From assembly GCA_037903475.1 (NCBI GenBank), contig JBAJFG010000309.1, positions 2,225,001 through 2,289,000 on the forward strand: a DNA stretch of 64,000 nucleotides. The letters are read 5' to 3'. The DNA is from Ancylostoma caninum (taxonomy: Eukaryota > Nematoda > Chromadorea > Rhabditida > Ancylostomatidae). Each line of letters opens with the position of its first letter. Within the stretch, counting starts at the first letter, position 1. Below the pieces are notes generated by a model, which saw only the letters and a program-made list of their open reading frames with translations, did no database searches and was not told where the DNA came from. Below are positions 31,405 to 42,049 of this stretch, one piece after another. A program made the position numbers and the translations under genes.

Positions 31405-32268
31405 TTAGGTTGAGGAGAAAATAATGGAAGAAATTTTTCAAAACTTTCGTGTTACTTATTGCTGGTGATTCGAACAGGCATTGCCGGTTGACGTAGTAGT
31501 TGGAGGTTCCCCAAAGTATTACCCAGTGGCTACTGAAGGACCAGGAAGCGTTTGTTGCTGCAGTTACACCTCCGGTTCTGAGAGGGTGCTTTTACCCCAA
31601 CCTCTGTTATGAGCTGCTCTGCAATGCCTTGGCAAGCACTGGTCTCAGTACCAGCAGCATTGCAATGAATGATGGAATGGCTAAATATTTCACAGTACGC
31701 GACCGCTCTTCGAATCTCGAGATATGGGCGTTTATAAGGAACCACGCCTAGGACGCTCCCATGTCACAACGCTGTGATTCGAGTAGCTCCCACAAGGTAA
31801 GAGAGAGACGGCTACCATCTGGGTTGGCCAGGTCTGAAAACTGTGTGGAGCCATTGGAGAAAAACAACAAAAACGAGAAACCCTGCTCCGCGCCTCTTTT
31901 TTAGATGCCAATTTTCTCACGTTTTTCCTGTTCCAGACTAGCGGGACTTTCCTCCACTCTGGTAACTCACTTTTTTTATTCTCCTGGCTTGTCACTCCCT
32001 AATTACTATCTCATCTCTCCCCTCAGTTTCTTCTTGGACAAAGCAGGGCTCGTTGATTCCGGCCATTTTTGAGCGGGAGTCCCTTTGTATGACCAGCCAC
32101 AGTCTGCGCAGTTCTGAGAGGAGAGAGACAGCGTTCTACCCATGCGTTGGAGTAATGTTGCAGAGTTCAAAGGTGTATACCCAATTCATTGAGAAAAACC
32201 CTCTCAAAAATTAGAAATGAAAATCCGACTTGGATGCCATTTCTTCCATTACTTTCTCCTCAACCTAA
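31405..32268 (+). mobile_element. non-autonomous mariner-type element (864 bp)
   Basis: TTAGGTTGAGGAGAAAATAA at 31405 is matched by its reverse TTACTTTCTCCTCAACCTAA ending at 32268, and both ends are flanked by TA (31403-31404, 32269-32270), the mariner target duplication. The TIR pairs for about 30 bases with one or two mismatches. The interior has no recognisable transposase, but it carries copy A of a dispersed repeat also seen at 50995 and 56683. Confidence 0.75.
31497..31925 (+). repeat. dispersed repeat family, copy A
   Basis: It shares blocks with the copies at 56683-57063 (same strand) and 50995-51300 (opposite strand): TTGTTGCTGCA, GAGAGGGTGCTTTTACC, TGATCTGCTCTGC-like, GTGCAATCAAGGA-like, TGGCTAAATATTTCACA and GTGATTCGAGTAGCTCC. 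This copy is the most diverged of the three. It lies within the TA-flanked element at 31405, so the family may be the internal part of such elements. Confidence 0.6.
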
Positions 32269-32675
32269 TATAAACTGCATTGAAGAGGACATGCAGCTTC
32301 TGCATCTAGAGTGGTTTTCTGATTGAGATCAATTCTTCAAGCAAAACAGAAATCCCAACAATATTTTCGGCAATGTGCACTATTAGCTCCAACAAAACTA
32401 GCTTGGTCACCTCCACTATCCAAAAGGAATAGAAATATATCGTATATCGTAATACATAATAATAATATATCGTATGAACATCTTTAGATAGAGCAGGAGT
32501 AGCATAAGGAGCAATTCTGATCATGGAATAGGTGTGAAATAATGAGTTATAATGGCAGGAATTATGTCGGAGGATTACCAACACACCGATCATAAAGGCT
32601 GGCAGATATGAGTGATTTCTGTTCTAACATGCATTTTCGAGAGAAACTTTGTCAAAAATAATGTAGTAAATCCAG

Positions 32676-32750
32676 CCCCAAATTTCGACTTCACTGGAAA
32701 AAAACTGGACTGGACAACAACGTTGAACCCCAAATTTCGACTTCACTGGA
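32676..32750. repeat. 23-bp direct repeat, two copies
   Basis: CCCCAAATTTCGACTTCACT (plus GGA) occurs at 32676 and again at 32728, 52 bp apart and identical. Confidence 0.8.
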
Positions 32751-32924
32751 TAAAAAACTTCTCCCAGAGAAATTCATGCACGAAATGAAGTCGCATCTAT
32801 TCGCGCCAGTACTACATGCGTATCTGCAGAACATACAAAATTTAGAGCAGCCCAACTCTGCACTGAAAAAAGCTACGGACAGAAGACGACTCGGTGCAAT
32901 ACTTATGCCCGCGACTGTAGATGC

Positions 32925-33170
32925 ATGAGGTGAACCGTAAAACAAGTTCTTCAATATAGCAAGTTTAACAATATTAGCCCACAATGAAATTATGGGCTAA
33001 TATTGTCAAAAGCCCACAACGGAATTTTTACTATTGCTTCTAAATGGAGAATAGATTCAGTGATGAAGTGAATAGGTAAATGACACAAATAGTGAAGCAA
33101 CCTCTTCGAACACAACAAGAAAAAAAGTGAACGCAACATGTTCAACAATAATAGCCCAAAGTTCATACTG
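32925..33170 (+). repeat. dispersed repeat, copy 2, with internal hairpin
   Basis: Partner of 30225-30420. It contains a perfect 14-bp hairpin: ACAATATTAGCCCA at 32968-32981 pairs with TGGGCTAATATTGT at 32993-33006. Confidence 0.6.
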
Positions 33171-35183
33171 GGGACGTCAACTCCCATTTGGCAGGTCACT
33201 CGATGTCGTTTTGGGGCTCGTCGGCGCTCCCTTCCTCAACAAAAACGTGCCGGTAACGGCGGCAGACTCGCTGAAAGAAGCGGATACCGGAATCAAAGGA
33301 GCTCATTCAATGTGAATGCCATATCAGATATGTGAAATTAAAATATCCATGAGCATACCTTGAATGGCTGACAGCGATCTGCTGCGAGCACTTGAACGCG
33401 GAGGCCAACGAACGGAGCCGCCTTCGAGATACGGCGTGCTCCCTCCTTCATCGCGTCCACTCCGTGGTGATGCTCTTTCTGAAAGTACACGACTTGCATA
33501 GTTGTAGTGAACATAAACCAACGAGATAACGAAATCCAGAAAACAGCGCGAAACGTTTAAAAATTCACAGTATAAAGTGTAAGCGACAAGAAGAAACGAA
33601 CAAGGCTAGAGATAAGAAGGAATGGGGAAGAATAAGGAGGAAGCGATATACCACAAAGGTTGGAACAAAAAAAGACTTTTCCTGCGAGTGAAAACTCACG
33701 CGAGGCGCCATGCCCGCGCTGGCTCGAATTTCGAAAATCCGGTTGCCCGCGATCTCACACCACTTTGCGAGCACTTGCGCTCTTGTCCAAGCCTAGAGCT
33801 GCTGAATTGCCATCGATTTTCCGTCCATAGCCCAAAGGCAGGTCTGCTGCGCCTTTTAGCAGCACTAAGCAGCACTGCTGTCCTCGGCAAGAGAGCTGAT
33901 ATTGTCCGGAAGGGGAGGAGCGATGGGCGGGACAGACCTCGCCCTCCGAGGCTAGAGCTGCTCGAATGTCTGAGATAAGAACGGCCGACTCGGACCATCT
34001 ACCAATGGATGACCCGTCGCCTAATCGCGGCTGGGCCGTGAATGGGCCATGGCACGGCTGGTAGTGGGCCTCATGTCGGACTCAATAGCAGAATTGTAAG
34101 GCGACGTCCCTTTCGTCGAAATTCTTTCATTTTCGTTCTGACATGATTCTATTTTTGAAGTTCTGTGATGTAGCTTATGTTTTCGTGGTTGCAATTGTTC
34201 CTTCTGAGGATAGGAATTAAGTACAGATTGACTATATACAGCAAGATCGGCAACCAACGAAACGTAATGTAAAAAATGTAATGGAAAAAGTTTATAGAAT
34301 CATGTGTTCACAACAACCGTATTCGAATCCGGTGAGAAATGAAGAAAAACACTTCAAACAAGGAAAAAAATTCAAGCAAGAGTGCCAATGAACTACTGCG
34401 TTGGGGAATAATTTCGTGCGGTTTTTCAAAGGCATAGAAACCACCACTTTTTATGGACAATGTCAACCACACTTATTGCAACCACAATTACCATCTGAAG
34501 CTCTTTCCCTCTTCTATAAATGCTGCTAGGGACAGGACAGCTCACCTCCATGTCTATGAAAAACTGCGTTGTTTGAAGCGACAAAATTTGTAGCAGGCAA
34601 CCGAACCTCGTGGACCACAGTATATGAAATGAATGAGGAATTTGACAAAATAGGTGGTATGTAACTATAGGAGACTTGTAGAGTCGACAATGGTGGAAAT
34701 CCCCTACATTCGAGTATCGTGCTTGTCGTTTTGGTAAAATTTGCGCAGGGAAATCGAATATACCCAATGTGGACGATCACCTCATATCGGCCATTTTAAA
34801 GTTTTACACCGAACATTTGATTTCAAACCCAAATCTGCCTTCTCTGAATCGGGTACACGACTTCTGTAAAGTTTTCCAACAGTAGAGGTTCCTCACTAGA
34901 AGTCATTGATATCACTAGCCACTTGAACCACCTTTGATCCACGATTGAAGTCGAACGGTAGTCAGTTGCGGGTAAGATCAATTTTGTCTTTTGGAGGGTC
35001 ACACCCCATGCATTAGAAAACAAGAAGAAGCGAGAATCGAGGAACGCGGTTGTGCTACCGGTAAAGAGCATATCAAGAGCTATAAAATGGGCTATGACGA
35101 CAAATCAAGCAAAGCTGAAATCATAGTGGAAAAACAAATTGAAAAAACCGAACTCATTCCCCAACGCAATAACAACGAATCTA
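33170..35183. other. no recognisable gene
   Basis: The longest frames are 118 aa (33622-33978, +) and 113 aa (34426-34767, -). The first overlaps a GC-rich stretch rich in CTGCTG and is open on both strands, which argues against coding. No exon chain, TIR pair or tandem array was found. Confidence 0.35.
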
Positions 35184-36503
35184 TTAGGTTGTTGCGAAAA
35201 TAATTGCCGTTTCACGGTATGCTTGAAAAAAAAACTTTTTTTTTGCCAGTTCAACAACTTCAAGCTAATTTGTGCTAGCTCCTGGTAGGGTTTGCTCTGC
35301 TCTTTCAGATGCTTCTTCAATAATCTGGCTAGCTCTTCCCTGGACTTTTTTATAGGGTCGCAAAAAATGGTGAGCCGACGCGATCGAGTGATCATGTTGT
35401 ACGAGTTCAAACTCAGCCATTCTGCAGCGGAAGCAGCCTGTAATACAGCGCTTGCTTTTGGCACGGACTCTCCTTCCGAAAGAACAGTGAGGTGCTGGTT
35501 CGCAAAATTCTCTTCCGGCGATTTTGATCTCGAAGATAAACGCGATCGTGGTCGAAGAATGTCGCTGGACGATCAAGCACTGAGAGCAGCGGTGGAAACG
35601 AAACCCGATACTACTTTTCGTACGTCGGCGGCAGGCCTCGGGGTTCACTATGCTACGGTTTCAAAACATTCCATTGGCATGGTGAGTAAAATGCAAAAGT
35701 GGACACCCCATGATCTGACCGATGACCAGCAATCCACCCGCTACGAGATCTGTTCTAACCTCCCCCACCTACCCCAGAAAAACGAGCCATTTCTTGACCG
35801 TTTAATAACTGCAGATGAAAAATGGCTCCTATTCGATAATAAGAAACGTGGTTATGTATGGGTAGACAAGTTCTGTACCCCTCCAAGCTTCCCTAAACCA
35901 GATCTTCACCCTAGAATGGTTATGTTGACAGTTTGGTGGTGTTGTAAGGGTGTTATTCATTATAGCCTTCTGCAACCTGGTCAGGCTGCTGTTACATCAG
36001 AGTCTTACTGTTCTGACTTAGACCTGATGTATGAAGAGTTGCAACAAGTGTGGCCGGCAGTGGTAAACAGAGGTGGGCCTCTCCTGCTCCAGGATAACGC
36101 TAGGCCTCACACTTCGAAACTCACCCGGCAAAAACTGACGCAGTTAGGCATCGAGGTTCTCGCTCACCCTCCTTACTCTCCAGACCTCTCCCCTACCGAC
36201 TATCACTTTTTCCGGGCTTTCGAAGCTAACCTGCGTCAGCAGTAGTTTCCTGATTTGGAGCATGTTGAAATTGCCTCCCAAGAGTTCTTAAAATCTTGTG
36301 ATCTCAGTTTCTGTTGTAAAGGTTTAAATGAATTACCGGATCGTTGGCAGAGATATGTAGAATCTAGAATCTGAAGGAAGTGCGATTCAACGTCTCTACT
36401 ATGCTGAAGGACATTATTTTGATAAATAAAGTTGGGTTTGAACAGAGTTACAGCATTTTGAACTGGGCTGGCTATTTCGGCAATTAATTTCGCAACAACC
36501 TGA
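35184..36503 (+). mobile_element. near-intact mariner transposon (1320 bp)
   Basis: The left TIR is TTAGGTTGTTGCGAAAATAA and the right end reads TTAATTTCGCAACAACCTGA. The two pair at about 24 of the first 26 positions. TA flanks both sides (35182-35183 and 36504-36505). Size and ends are typical of mariner. It contains a full-length transposase frame with a single in-frame stop. It is the youngest-looking transposon of its kind in the window. The next foldback element begins only 15 bp beyond its right end. Confidence 0.92.
35367..36374 (+). pseudogene. mariner transposase (DD34D), one premature stop
   Basis: The protein cuts and pastes the element by DNA hydrolysis at the TIRs. The start at 35367 (MVSRRDRVIMLYEF) matches the usual mariner N-terminus; an in-frame upstream ATG at 35292 adds 25 residues that are less typical. 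Residues 1-110 hold the paired helix-turn-helix DNA-binding part (SAAEAA...ERTVRCWFAKF, then GRRMSLDD and HYATVSKH). The linker KWTPHDLTDDQ is the conserved WVPHEL motif. Catalytic aspartates are in ITADEKW, LLQDNARPH and YSPDLSPTDYHFF; the last two are separated by 34 residues, which is the DD34D signature of mariner. The frame stops at 36243 (TAG after LRQQ), but continues in frame with FPDLEHVEIA and LPDRWQRYVES to TGA at 36372. The full length would be 335 residues, as normal for the family. The nonsense codon removes only the C-terminal 43 residues. Confidence 0.9.
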
Positions 36504-36710
36504 TACTAATGAGTACTCACAAGGGAAGTGCAAGAGGCTAACCCCGGGGATCGAAACGAAACACCCATTTTTGGTAACATTGTCTAAGGCTATGTTAATG
36601 TATGTACATCATTTTTGCCCAATGGTCCTGATGCGCGCAGGAGAGCGCGCCAAAGACTTTTCGGCGTCATTCATCTCCCACACGCCCTAGATCTTTGAAA
36701 AGGTCTTCTG

Positions 36711-36926
36711 GACTGAAACTTTGCATACGGGGGTTATTTGAGGTGCTGAATACGAATATCATATCCATTTTGTACCGTAATGCTATTTTTGTACGGTTAC
36801 GGCGAGTGCACCACCCCATACTACCGTGCACCTACCGTAACCCTACAAAAATAGCCTTACGGTACAAAACGGACATGATATTCGTATTCAGCACCTCAAA
36901 TAACCCCCACATGCAAAGTTTCAGTC
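36711..36926. mobile_element. 216-bp palindromic MITE nested in the foldback
   Basis: The left arm (GACTGAAACTTTGCAT, GGGGGTTATTTGAGGTGCTG, TACGAATATCATATCC) is mirrored by the right arm ending GTTTCAGTC at 36926. About 95 bp pair on each side with few mismatches. Related sequence recurs near 6750, 45075, 45196, 45410, 57290 and 58480, so this is a small local MITE family. Confidence 0.85.
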
Positions 36927-37303
36927 AAAAAAATTTTTTTTGAAGAGTTTGGGTTCATGATGGTTGTATAATACCAATTTTCTAGGGCGCTGTCAATGGA
37001 GTCCTGGCTTGGATTCATAGAACTTTGGCCACGCAATCCAGCAGTGGTTGGCGTGATTAGCTGTCCCATGGATCATCGAACGTTTGCAGACGCATTTTTC
37101 AATAACCTGGTTCCGCCTGGTTACGCGACCATGAGTCCTTGCTCCAATCATGGCAGCCGCGATGAGGTGGCCGAGTCAGTAACGAATCGGACGAAGTTCC
37201 TGCAGTAATTCTTGTAATGGCGCACATATCTGATGTGTTTTAGTCATTAGAAATACTCTAAACAAGTTTAAAAGCCTCGAATTCAAAAATGCAAAATGGA
37301 TTC

Positions 37304-37374
37304 CGCGGACGGGATCCAAACCCTCGACCCTCTGGCTGACAATCCGACACGCTACCCACTCATGCCACTCCGCC
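37304..37374 (-). pseudogene. tRNA-like sequence
   Basis: On the minus strand, GCGGAGTGGCATGAGTGGGT contains an A-box-like element and GGGTTTGGATCCC a B-box-like element (the usual form is GGTTCGAATCC). The spacing suits a tRNA, and a 5-bp acceptor pairing GCGGA/TCCGC remains. An anticodon-like GTC sits in the expected place, but the anticodon stem does not pair. It is probably a tRNA-derived pseudogene or SINE head. Confidence 0.35.
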
Positions 37375-37699
37375 ACGGTTGGCATGCCTGTGGCAATTGC
37401 TCATGATCGCATACCCAGCGGAGCAGGATCGTTCACGATTGTGTCTCCAAACACTCTACAGTCCATGAGACAGCTAATTACAGTAATCTCAGTAAGTTTG
37501 AACCGTCAACGTTGCATAAATCGCCTGTAAAATGGACCCCTATGGCAGCGAAGAAGAAAAATCTTGGACGCGCTTTCCTGGGCGCATCCTGACCATTGGG
37601 CAAAAATAATATGTATGCATTATAATCACCTTAGACAAGGCTTCTGAAAATGGGTGGCTCGCTGGGATCCCCGGGGTAAGCCTCTTGCACTTCCCTTGT

Positions 37700-39416
37700 C
37701 AGAAAGGTTTCGCAACGTTCGACGCCCTAGGCCAAACTTCATTTCACGTTTTTGTTGGTAAAAAATTCAAACTTACTGTTCTCTTAAAAATACGTGTGCG
37801 CAATAAAAGTAGCCTGCCAACAGAAAAAATAGTGTGCATATGCGTCAAATGTGTTAGTTGGTAGTTTCTAGGGTGATTCTGGGTGAGAAACGCCGCTATA
37901 CCATCTATAATAAAATCGCGCAACAAAAACAAAAACGAAAAAAAAAACACATTGTCGAATCCGAAAGCATCGAAGTGAAGCTATTAATAATTGGTATAGA
38001 GTAGGCTGCGCTGGGTGGCAAAGACGCATTACGGGAGCCTCCTGAGTTGAAAATCATGTGGCAACTGTCTCCCATCAGCACCGTAGCGGAGTACATTCTG
38101 GAGATATTACAGCCTTGGAAAAGAATACTCATGTTGAAAAAAGAACAAGTATTTCAAGCATAATCCAAGTATGCTGAAAAATGAAAACCCACTCGAGGGC
38201 ATTGATTTCCTCGTCGTTCTCCGTACTCTAAACAGGTCTTGTTCTTCTTGCTTGTTTCTATTCGATTGTCGCAATAGTTTCCCGCCACTTACTTTTCCGT
38301 ACTGCCAGATCTTTCGGCACTGTTCTCAAACTTCTTACCAAGATTATATGCAAATGTTAGTGAATGTTAGCCTACCAACAACCAATTTGTTCGACAATTC
38401 TAGGTATTGCGTTTGTGCCCGAAAAAATCTTCGTAACTTCAGGCATGTTCGTCTGCTACTTACAAGTACAGAAAACACAGCAACGCAAGCGACGTGGCGA
38501 AAAACAGATGTGATGTGATAGGCCTCTTCTCTGCCTCTTAATATACGGAGAAGGTTTGATTCCGCAAGTTTGGAGACATCGTTATCGGGTAGAGATAAAA
38601 CAGGATCTCATCAGTTGAAGTGGATGACGAGTGCCTCCAGAAGCTGGTTGAAAACAACTCGCGTTGTAACACCTAAGAAAAGAAGCTAAGTAAGCTGGTA
38701 AGCAAATCCTGGAGTCATTACAATACAAGGCTATTCATCTGCCTTTACTCGGGAAGACAAGGAAATACGAGGTATGGATACTTCTGAGACCATTAATCTC
38801 AAATGCGGAGAGTGCGTATCTAACTTTTTCGCTTTCCCACGGACTTTCGCTTGAATCGCTAACTTGGTTGCCAGCAATGAGAAGCGGGTTTCTTAGGTAA
38901 ATTACATGAGGAAATGTGATGACTCGTATGCCGGCAACTTTGGATCTTACCAACAAAACGAGAACCTCCTCAGAAAGCAGTGCCCAGTGTATGATGGAAT
39001 TATGAGAGAACCGTTCATTGGAAACTGCTGACAACAAACCTGTTACCGCCGGAGTTCCTGTCAATAATGGCAGCACACAACCTGTGTGAACCTTTATATA
39101 AAAGGAAAATTATTTTGGAAAGGAATCTTGGCTATGGCTGGAAGCTTTCACGACAACCTCATAGAAAGAAGATGATGAAGAAAGCACTCCAGCTATCCAA
39201 AAACAATTAGAAACTGGCAGTGCTGAGAATCAGTTTGAATTCGATGGCACCATCCTCGTATGCACGAATTTCGCGGCTGAAAATGAGTGTTGGGATATGA
39301 AAAGAAATTCTGTGACATGTAATAAGACTCCAAAATCACTTTCTATCTTTACTGGGCATGTGAAACACATGGATGAATCAAATAGAACTTTTAAAACAGA
39401 ACGCATGAAAAAACAG
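37700..39416. other. no recognisable gene
   Basis: Frames up to 115 aa lack motifs. The plus strand at 39180-39290 reads as a polar stretch (EDDEESTPAIQKQLETGSAE) with stops nearby; this is insufficient to call an exon. Confidence 0.3.
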
Positions 39417-40545
39417 TCACACAAAATGCATAACACGCTTTCGAAACAGGGTGAGCTTGACAGAAAAAACTTTAGAACGTGAAACAATATTAAAGTTAGA
39501 GCAGATACTATTAGTGAAAAACTTCAATCTGACTTGAGATCTGGCTGTATTTGTGGAGATTTTGAATGGAATTCCTCTTGTTTTGGACTCATTTACATGG
39601 AAAAAATCGGATGGAAGGTTGATAAGCCCCTCAAATAGCTTGTACGACATTATCAGGTCATTTCTTTTCCTTTTCCACTCAAGTGTTTTTAGACCAAAGA
39701 CTCTGTTGCGCTCAATGCCACTGGAGATTTCTGAACAGGACATGCGATGGGACCTCAGCATAAGTTTTCTGGTGAACCTGTTCTGAACCTCTTCAAGAGA
39801 AATGACTTTTTTCTCTTCGAATGTCCTTTTTCTTATATGGGGAGAAAATAGTAGTACCAGTTTCTAGTAACGGGCGGACTTACGTTTCGTATGCTCTTAA
39901 CAAAACGTTTGCGTCACGCTATCGTAGTACTTTGAAAAGGCTGAATATTCGGCAATGACCTTTGGAAGTTAGAAGCTTGCAGTGACGGGAAAAACTGAGG
40001 TTCTCGTCGTAAACAAAACCAAGATCCCGCACCTCAGACACAGCCTTCAACTTAACCTCGTTTAAAAGGTATTCCGGGTTTCGTGGCTTTCTTCCAATAC
40101 ACAGAACCTGAGTTTTGTAAGATGATAAAGGCAAGCCATTTGATAGCCACTTGAAGATTGTTATCCTGCATTTCCCCTTCAACAGCCCGTTAGATTTTGA
40201 TGTCATCAGCGATCATGTTACGAGGCACTCCTATTGAAGAGAACATAGAAGGGGAATCAACGGTGAATATGTTAAACAATAGCGGCGAAAGCACTCCCCC
40301 TTGTGGCACTCCACTTGAAACTTTGCGAATACTGGAAAAGGAGTCTCCAACCCTGATTTGAAACGTTCTATTTCTGATGAAATCTGCAATCCAATTCCTA
40401 GCCAGAGGATGAAAACCAATGAAGTCCAATTTACAGCGCCTTCTGCAGGGCCGTGAAAGTCCGTAGTCTTTAAAAAGGTTTGTCTTCACACAACTGTTTG
40501 AAATTGACCTTTCTTTACCTTTCACTGCAACCCAGTTCGATTCCA
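39417..40545 (-). pseudogene. LINE (CR1/Jockey-like) reverse transcriptase fragment
   Basis: The minus frame 40190-40525 has KLDFIGFHPLARNWIADF, then FIRNRTFQIRVGDSF, SGVPQGGVLSPLLFNIF and MIADDIKI. These are RT blocks 3-5; the catalytic YADD reads IADD. The next frame (39919-40206) continues with NGLPLSSYKTQVLCIGRK and VSEVRDLGFVYDENL, the thumb region of CR1/Jockey-type LINEs. 39417-39761 reads IERNRVFGLKTLEWKRKRND, LIMSYKLFEGL and RLKFFTNSICSNFNIV, the C-terminal block before the 3' UTR. Frameshifts separate the three parts. The endonuclease and 5' RT portions are missing, so it is a 5'-truncated dead copy, which is typical of LINEs. Confidence 0.8.
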
Positions 40546-41316
40546 GAAACTGGAATTATAGAAAATTTGTGTCGTACAAGAAGGGCTAGTTTTAGGATAA
40601 ATACCCTGACGTCTCCTCATCGACGACTCTCCCTGTTCTGATTGTTTAGACCGAAGCCTAGTAAGTCTTCGACGAAATCCACAAATTCTTTGTTCTTTCC
40701 AAATTTTTGAGCCGGAATTCCGTACTCAGCGCCAGTAGGACCGACCGATCAATGTTTTCCAAGCCCTTCGGTAGATTGCGCAGTGCCGATTCTTGCCCCC
40801 TCCTTCCGTTAAGTCTTACAGCATAGTCCGATGATCTCCGATGTTGGTGAGGTTATCTAAAAGTCCCTATGCAGGCAGTGTAGATTGTCCTCCAGAATCT
40901 GATTTCCAAACACTAACCTGAGGAAGAATGAACTCATATGACGGAGTAATTCTCTGAAAGCAAAGATCGTTCGCTCTTGGCTATCACTTCTCTGCAAATC
41001 GCGCAAATCCGTCTGGAACCATGTAGATTTGCGCCTATTTGTGTACTGAAAGTATAACAGTGTTGAGCAACCGACGGCTGCACACCTCCAAAAATGGCGG
41101 GGATGTCCTTAGGATTCACAATCCCTTCATCAGGTTGTCAATGGATAACTCCGGCTCGTTCTCTTTGTCGTTCGTCTCTTCTTTTGTGTCCAGGCTAATA
41201 TATCTCTCCTTGCGTGCATGACTTGCGAAATGAATTTTGCTCTGCAGGGTTCACATCCCAATAAATGAACAGTGCTTGTTTCCAGAAAAGAATGAACTCA
41301 CTACCCAGACACTTCA
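40546..41316. other. no recognisable gene
   Basis: This may include decayed 5' LINE sequence (a minus frame with GIPAQKFGKNKEFVDFV near 40700), but no RT block could be aligned. Confidence 0.3.
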
Positions 41317-42042
41317 TGCGGCCGGCCTGCTCTACCATTACCGGCCGGAGAACCGGGTTAGAGCCTGGTCGGTTATGGTAGGGGAGGCCGGCCGGCGGTG
41401 GGCTTCCGTTCAGCCGGAACTGCTCCAATAGCCGCTACTACTCAGAATCGCGTACTCAGGGCAACGTTGTCCACGATTACCCTTCAAATGGCAACAAGCA
41501 GTGTAACAACCTCTGGCAGCTCGCCGTCCGGTTGCGCAGTGCCTCGCACAGAAGGGCTCCGGGCTCTACGCAGCTGTGAATCCGTAGTGATAAAACGGCA
41601 GCCCAAATCAGCAAATTCTCATCACGAATTAAAAAAGGTGCCTCTTTGCGAATCCCTCACCTGTTTTCGCAGTGTTAGCTTTCTTCTACCAGCGATTAGA
41701 ATCGAACCAACCTGACCTTCGTTTCTAGCTGTTTGAGAGTCCGCTGCTTTATCCACTCGGTCATCCGTGCTTCTGATTTGTCTATCCTGGCTGATACCTT
41801 CATTTCTTATCACTACACTACTATCACTAACCGAGCATTCCGACCGGGTTGGCCGAAATGCTACCATAGTCGATCGGCTGGCCGGAAGGTTATCATGGTC
41901 GACCGGCCGGTCGTAGATGTGGTAGAGCGGCCGGCCTGTTATGAGCTGCTGCCCAGCCGGTATGCAGTGATGGGCTGGACGCCGGCCAGTGATCAGCAGC
42001 CGCTCGGCCTTTCGGCACCTACTGGTCGGGAGGCCGGCCGCA
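41317..42042. mobile_element. GC-rich TIR element (about 726 bp)
   Basis: TGCGGCCGGCCT at 41317 is mirrored by AGGCCGGCCGCA ending at 42042. Both ends contain dense GGCCGGCC and CCGGCCGG motifs (41330-41400 and 41870-42040), which also form local inverted pairs such as CTCTACCAT / ATGGTAGGGG. The middle (41430-41850) has ordinary composition and holds a tRNA-like sequence, perhaps a nested insertion. No target duplication was identified. Confidence 0.5.
41691..41770 (-). pseudogene. tRNA-derived sequence (SINE-like)
   Basis: The minus strand reads GCACGGATGACCGAGTGGAT (A-box), a 40-base middle and GGTTCGATTCTAATCGC (exact B-box core). The extra length suits a type II tRNA (Leu/Ser), but the acceptor ends do not pair. 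It is likely a pol III-derived repeat. Confidence 0.4.
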
Positions 42043-42049
42043 CCATTGT

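Larger units (their letters stand above)
36519..37699. mobile_element. foldback element with about 140-bp TIRs
   Basis: ACAAGGGAAGTGCAAGAGGC at 36519 is the reverse of GCCTCTTGCACTTCCCTTGT ending at 37699. The similarity continues inward through CCCCGGGGATC, a CCCATTTT block, TTGTCTAAGG, TTTTTGCCCAATGGTC and CGCGCCAAAGA-like blocks to about 36660 and 37560. The arms are roughly 85 percent alike. The interior contains a separate 216-bp palindrome and a tRNA-like sequence, and no transposase. Confidence 0.8.

Noticed and set aside
33622..33998. 118-aa and 100-aa overlapping sense and antisense ORFs
   Set aside because: GC-rich local composition opens both strands; no motif or splice support.
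37304..37374. Functional tRNA-Asp
   Set aside because: The anticodon stem does not pair, the B-box has a mismatch and the acceptor stem is incomplete.
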